From NCBI RefSeq assembly GCF_006716565.1, contig NZ_VFPG01000001.1, positions 4,464,001-4,528,000 of the forward strand: a DNA stretch of 64,000 nucleotides, in the 5' to 3' direction. A model generated the notes under the pieces. It saw nothing but the letters and a program-made list of their open reading frames with translations, ran no database searches and was not told the DNA's origin. The translations under genes were made by a program, and so were the position numbers. Positions 61,541 through 64,000 of the stretch are shown in pieces (within the stretch, counting starts at the first letter, position 1; each line of letters starts with the position of its first letter). Source of the stretch: Nocardia bhagyanarayanae (GTDB lineage Bacteria > Actinomycetota > Actinomycetes > Mycobacteriales > Mycobacteriaceae).

Positions 61541-62788
61541 GTGACCGGCGCCTGGCAAGGCTCCCCGATCGCGGTGATCGGAATCGGAGCCGACGGATGG
61601 GACGGCCTCGGCGCCGCGGCGCGGGAAGCGGTCGCCGCGGCCGAGGTGATCTTCGGTTCCGAGCGGCAATTGGCGCTTCTGCCAAGCGATCTCGGCGGCC
61701 GACGGCGCACGTGGCCCTCGCCGCTGCTCCCCGCGCTGCCCGGGTTGCTCGCCGAGCACGTCGCGCACCGAATCTGTGTGCTCGCCAGCGGCGACCCGAT
61801 GTTCTACGGCATCGGCGTCACGCTGGCCAGGCTGTTCGGGCCCGCGTCCCTGCGGGTGCTGCCGCAACCGTCCTCCGCGTCGCTGGCCTGCGCGCGCCTC
61901 GGCTGGGCGCTGGCCGAGACGCCGGTCGTCAGCGCGGTGGGCCGCCCCCTGGCGGTGGTCCTGCCCGACTTGGTCGACGGCAGGCGACTGCTGGTGCTCA
62001 GCGCTGACGAAACCACACCGGCGCGGCTCGCGACACTCTTGGCGGACAACGGATTCGGTCGATCGACCCTCACGGTGCTCGAGCAGCTCGGCGGGCCGTC
62101 GGAACGCCTGCGCACCGCCACCGCGGCATTCTGGGATCTCGACGCGGGCGACCCGCTGAACGTCGTCGCCGTCGACTGCGTCGCCGATCCGGACTTCACC
62201 CGCGTCACCCGCCTGCCCGGTCTGCCCGACACCGTCTACGGCGGTGACGGCCAGCTGACCAAGGCCGAGGTGCGGGCGTTGACCCTGGCCGCGCTCGCCC
62301 CCGCACCGGGTGAATTGCTGTGGGACGTCGGCGGCGGCTCGGGCAGCATCGCCATCGAATGGTGCCGCACGCATCCCGCCTGTCGCGCGGTGACTTTCGA
62401 GCGGCTGGAGCGACGCAGGGAGCAGATCACCGCCAACGCCAGCGCACTCGGTGTGCCGCACGTTCGAGTGCGCGGCGAGGTGCTCACCGAGCTGGCCGCC
62501 GAGCACGAAATGCCTTCGCCCGACGCTGTTTTCGTCGGCGGCGGGGTGACCCAGCCTGGCCTGCTCGAGACATGCTTCGCCCATCTGCGCCAGGGCGGCA
62601 GGCTGGTCGCGAACGCCGTCACCGCCGAATCGGAAGCGCTGCTGGTCGCCATGGCCGCCGCGCGGGGCGGTGAGCTGCGAAAGTTCCAGATCTATCGGGC
62701 CGAGCCGCTCGGCGGCTTCACGGCGTGGCGTCCTCAGCTGCCCGTCGCGCAGTGGACAGTCGTCAAATCGGATCAGGGTTCACCCTGA
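61541..62788 (+). CDS. cobL: Precorrin-6Y C5,15-methyltransferase (decarboxylating)
   Basis: 415 aa, cobalamin pathway fusion enzyme. N-terminal CbiE-like methyltransferase (about 1-205; [49 protein letters not shown]) and C-terminal CbiT-like Rossmann methyltransferase/decarboxylase (about 215-415; [34 protein letters not shown]). It adds methyls at C5 and C15 and removes a carboxyl from the ring. GTG 61541 is 7 bp after the short-chain dehydrogenase stop. In M. tuberculosis cobM and cobK follow; here a secreted protein gene intervenes. Confidence 0.95.
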   Translation: MTGAWQGSPIAVIGIGADGWDGLGAAAREAVAAAEVIFGSERQLALLPSDLGGRRRTWPSPLLPALPGLLAEHVAHRICVLASGDPMFYGIGVTLARLFGPASLRVLPQPSSASLACARLGWALAETPVVSAVGRPLAVVLPDLVDGRRLLVLSADETTPARLATLLADNGFGRSTLTVLEQLGGPSERLRTATAAFWDLDAGDPLNVVAVDCVADPDFTRVTRLPGLPDTVYGGDGQLTKAEVRALTLAALAPAPGELLWDVGGGSGSIAIEWCRTHPACRAVTFERLERRREQITANASALGVPHVRVRGEVLTELAAEHEMPSPDAVFVGGGVTQPGLLETCFAHLRQGGRLVANAVTAESEALLVAMAAARGGELRKFQIYRAEPLGGFTAWRPQLPVAQWTVVKSDQGSP

Positions 62789-62884
62789 AATCCTCGCTGT
62801 GAGGGTGAAACACGCGCGTGTCAGCGGGTAGGGTCGGGCGCGAGATCCACTCGTTATCGGAAAACCGATTCCATGGGGAGATAG

Positions 62885-63490
62885 ATGAAGTACAAGAAGT
62901 TCGCCGCCACCGCTCTTCTGGCCGTTGCCGCCACCGGTGTCACCGCGGGCACCACCTACGCCGCACCGGCCGAACCCCCGGCCGCCCAGGAACAGACCGC
63001 GCTCGCGGCGCAGGGCGAGGACCAGGGCGTCGGCTACACCGCGCGGCTGGCCGACGCGGGCAAGTCCATCGTCACCACCGTGACGGGCGGCGCGTTCACC
63101 CTGGACGCGGACGGTAAGGCCGTCACGCTGAAGAACGACGCGGGCGAGGTCGTCACGACCATCCCGCTCGCCGCGCGGGAGGCCAGCAACGGCGCGCCGG
63201 TGGAGATCGCCGCCGCGATCGACGCCGACGGCAAGTCGCTCACCCTGACCCCGAAGGCCGACGTGGTCGCCGTGCAGGACATCGGCGCCCAGGAGTGGTT
63301 CTTCGCCGAACTGCAGCGCGCCTCGCTCGGCGCGGCGGTCGGCGCCGTGATCGGCGGCCTGATCGGTCTGCTCGGTCTCGTGGTCGGCGTCATTCCCGGC
63401 GCCATCATCGGCGGCGTGATCGGCCTGCTCGTCGCGGGCGGCCCCTCGCTGCTGAACGCGGGCATCGCGTACTTCAGCGGTCAGCCCTGA
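62885..63490 (+). CDS. Secreted protein with C-terminal glycine-zipper helix pair
   Basis: 201 aa. Signal peptide KKFAATALLAVAATGVTAGTTYA, cleaved about residue 27. The mature middle (about 45-140, TLDADGKAVTLKNDAGEVVTTIPLAAR, then AAIDADGKSLTLTPKADV) is a beta-rich domain, and the C-terminus (about 150-195) has GAAVGAVIGGLIGLLGLVVG and PGAIIGGVIGLLVAGGP, glycine-zipper-rich segments that could insert in the outer mycomembrane or form oligomers. Resembles nocardial/rhodococcal exported proteins of unknown function. GGGGAG precedes ATG 62885; TAGGGT (about 62827) may be the -10. The last base triplet overlaps the start of cobK. Confidence 0.8.
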   Translation: MKYKKFAATALLAVAATGVTAGTTYAAPAEPPAAQEQTALAAQGEDQGVGYTARLADAGKSIVTTVTGGAFTLDADGKAVTLKNDAGEVVTTIPLAAREASNGAPVEIAAAIDADGKSLTLTPKADVVAVQDIGAQEWFFAELQRASLGAAVGAVIGGLIGLLGLVVGVIPGAIIGGVIGLLVAGGPSLLNAGIAYFSGQP

Positions 63491-64000
63491 GAACGCTGAT
63501 CCTGGGCGGCACCGCCGAAGCGCGGGAACTGGCCCACATCGCTTCCGGCGAGCGAGGATTCGAGATCGTCTCCTCGCTCGCCGGTCGTGTTCGCGACCCT
63601 CGGTTGCCGGAGGGATCGGTCAGGATCGGCGGCTTCGGCGGCGTCGCGGGTTTGCGTGAGTGGCTGGGAGCCAACGGTATCGACGTCATCGTCGACGCCA
63701 CACACCCGTTCGCGGGCACGATCACCGCGAACGCCGCCGCGGCCGTGCGGGGCTCGGGCGTGCCGCTGGTGCATGTGCGGCGGCCGGGCTGGACCGAGGC
63801 GCCGGGCGATCGATGGATTCGCGTGCCCGATCTCGCGGCCGCGGCGCACGCGCTCCCGGAACTGGGCGAGCGAGTATTCCTCACCATCGGCAGGCAGGGC
63901 GTCGGCGCGTTCGCCGGACTCACCGAACAGTGGTTCCTGATCCGCGCCATCGACCCGCCGGAAACCGAGCTGCCCCCGAATCACGAAGTGCTGCTCGCCC
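63487..64000 (+). CDS. cobK: Precorrin-6A reductase, 5' part (cut by window end)
   Basis: About 171 codons visible. RTLILGGTAEARELAHIAS is the NADPH-binding opening of CobK, followed by VDATHPFAGTITANAAAAVRGSGVPLVHVRRPGW and ERVFLTIGRQGVGAF (both in part). It reduces precorrin-6A to 6B, the step before CobL. No ATG, GTG or TTG lies in frame near the family N-terminus; the frame opens at CTG 63487, which overlaps the preceding stop as CTGA. A non-standard CTG start is therefore likely, or a sequencing change hides the normal codon. The distal part is outside the window. Confidence 0.85.
   Translation, partial: MRTLILGGTAEARELAHIASGERGFEIVSSLAGRVRDPRLPEGSVRIGGFGGVAGLREWLGANGIDVIVDATHPFAGTITANAAAAVRGSGVPLVHVRRPGWTEAPGDRWIRVPDLAAAAHALPELGERVFLTIGRQGVGAFAGLTEQWFLIRAIDPPETELPPNHEVLLA

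Overview
The window is high-GC, tightly packed actinobacterial chromosome. The gene set (Pup-proteasome system, IdeR-like iron box, LppK-type lipoprotein, F420/PPOX-type enzymes, lipoprotein/Ser-Thr-kinase pairs) and the gene order point to a mycolic-acid actinomycete, most likely Nocardia. The backbone follows the Mycobacterium tuberculosis order Rv2124c to Rv2070c as I recall it: metH, hisE, hisG, membrane protein, RecB-like nuclease, trmI, lipoprotein, arc/mpa, then dop, pup, prcB, prcA, pafA, pafB, pafC, tatA, tatC, helY, a DUF4333-type protein, a 5'-3' exonuclease, an M24 peptidase, a PPOX protein, a short-chain dehydrogenase, cobL and cobK. No rRNA, tRNA, IS element or CRISPR array was seen.

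Layout. 1-2116 is the 3' part of metH, followed by a decayed second copy of the metH 3' end. 2586-4954 holds a membrane Ser/Thr kinase overlapping a HAD phosphatase. 5378-9059 is a compact three-gene operon (BesD/HalD-like 2OG-Fe(II) oxygenase, SAM methyltransferase, carnitine-type acyltransferase) whose combined chemistry suggests making and O-acylating a hydroxylated, possibly N-methylated small molecule. 9177-13757 carries hisE-hisG, a YeiH-type transporter with a 44-aa partner, a RecB-like nuclease and trmI. 13940-16412 has a lipoprotein and arc/mpa, separated by an iron-box-like palindrome. The arc 3' end and its terminator are tandemly triplicated.

About 27 kb of accessory DNA (16.4-43.6 kb) then separates arc from dop. 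It contains an amphipathic 27-aa micropeptide gene; an array of three receptor kinases, one N-lobe-less pseudokinase and two paralogous lipoproteins, all four kinase-type proteins sharing one four-cysteine extracellular domain; two fadD/PucR-regulator pairs; a BASS-type transporter; a GT39-like mannosyltransferase; an ArsC-like protein; an AIM24-like protein; a second, homologous 23-aa micropeptide; a YidC paralogue; an AraC regulator; a CocE/NonD hydrolase; two Nudix enzymes; and a T4-lysozyme-like protein.

43.6-51.7 kb is the Pup-proteasome locus. Dop, Pup, PrcB and PrcA end at a strong terminator; PafA is transcribed separately, and PafB/PafC overlap. 51.7-57.8 kb has a ketopantoate-reductase-like gene, tatA/tatC, helY and a QQQWGQ-repeat membrane protein. 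58-64 kb ends in cobalamin genes (cobL, and cobK cut by the window edge), which fit functionally with the B12-dependent MetH at the other end. Several genes lack a Shine-Dalgarno sequence and instead have a TANNNT element 6-9 nt before the start codon, suggesting leaderless transcripts.
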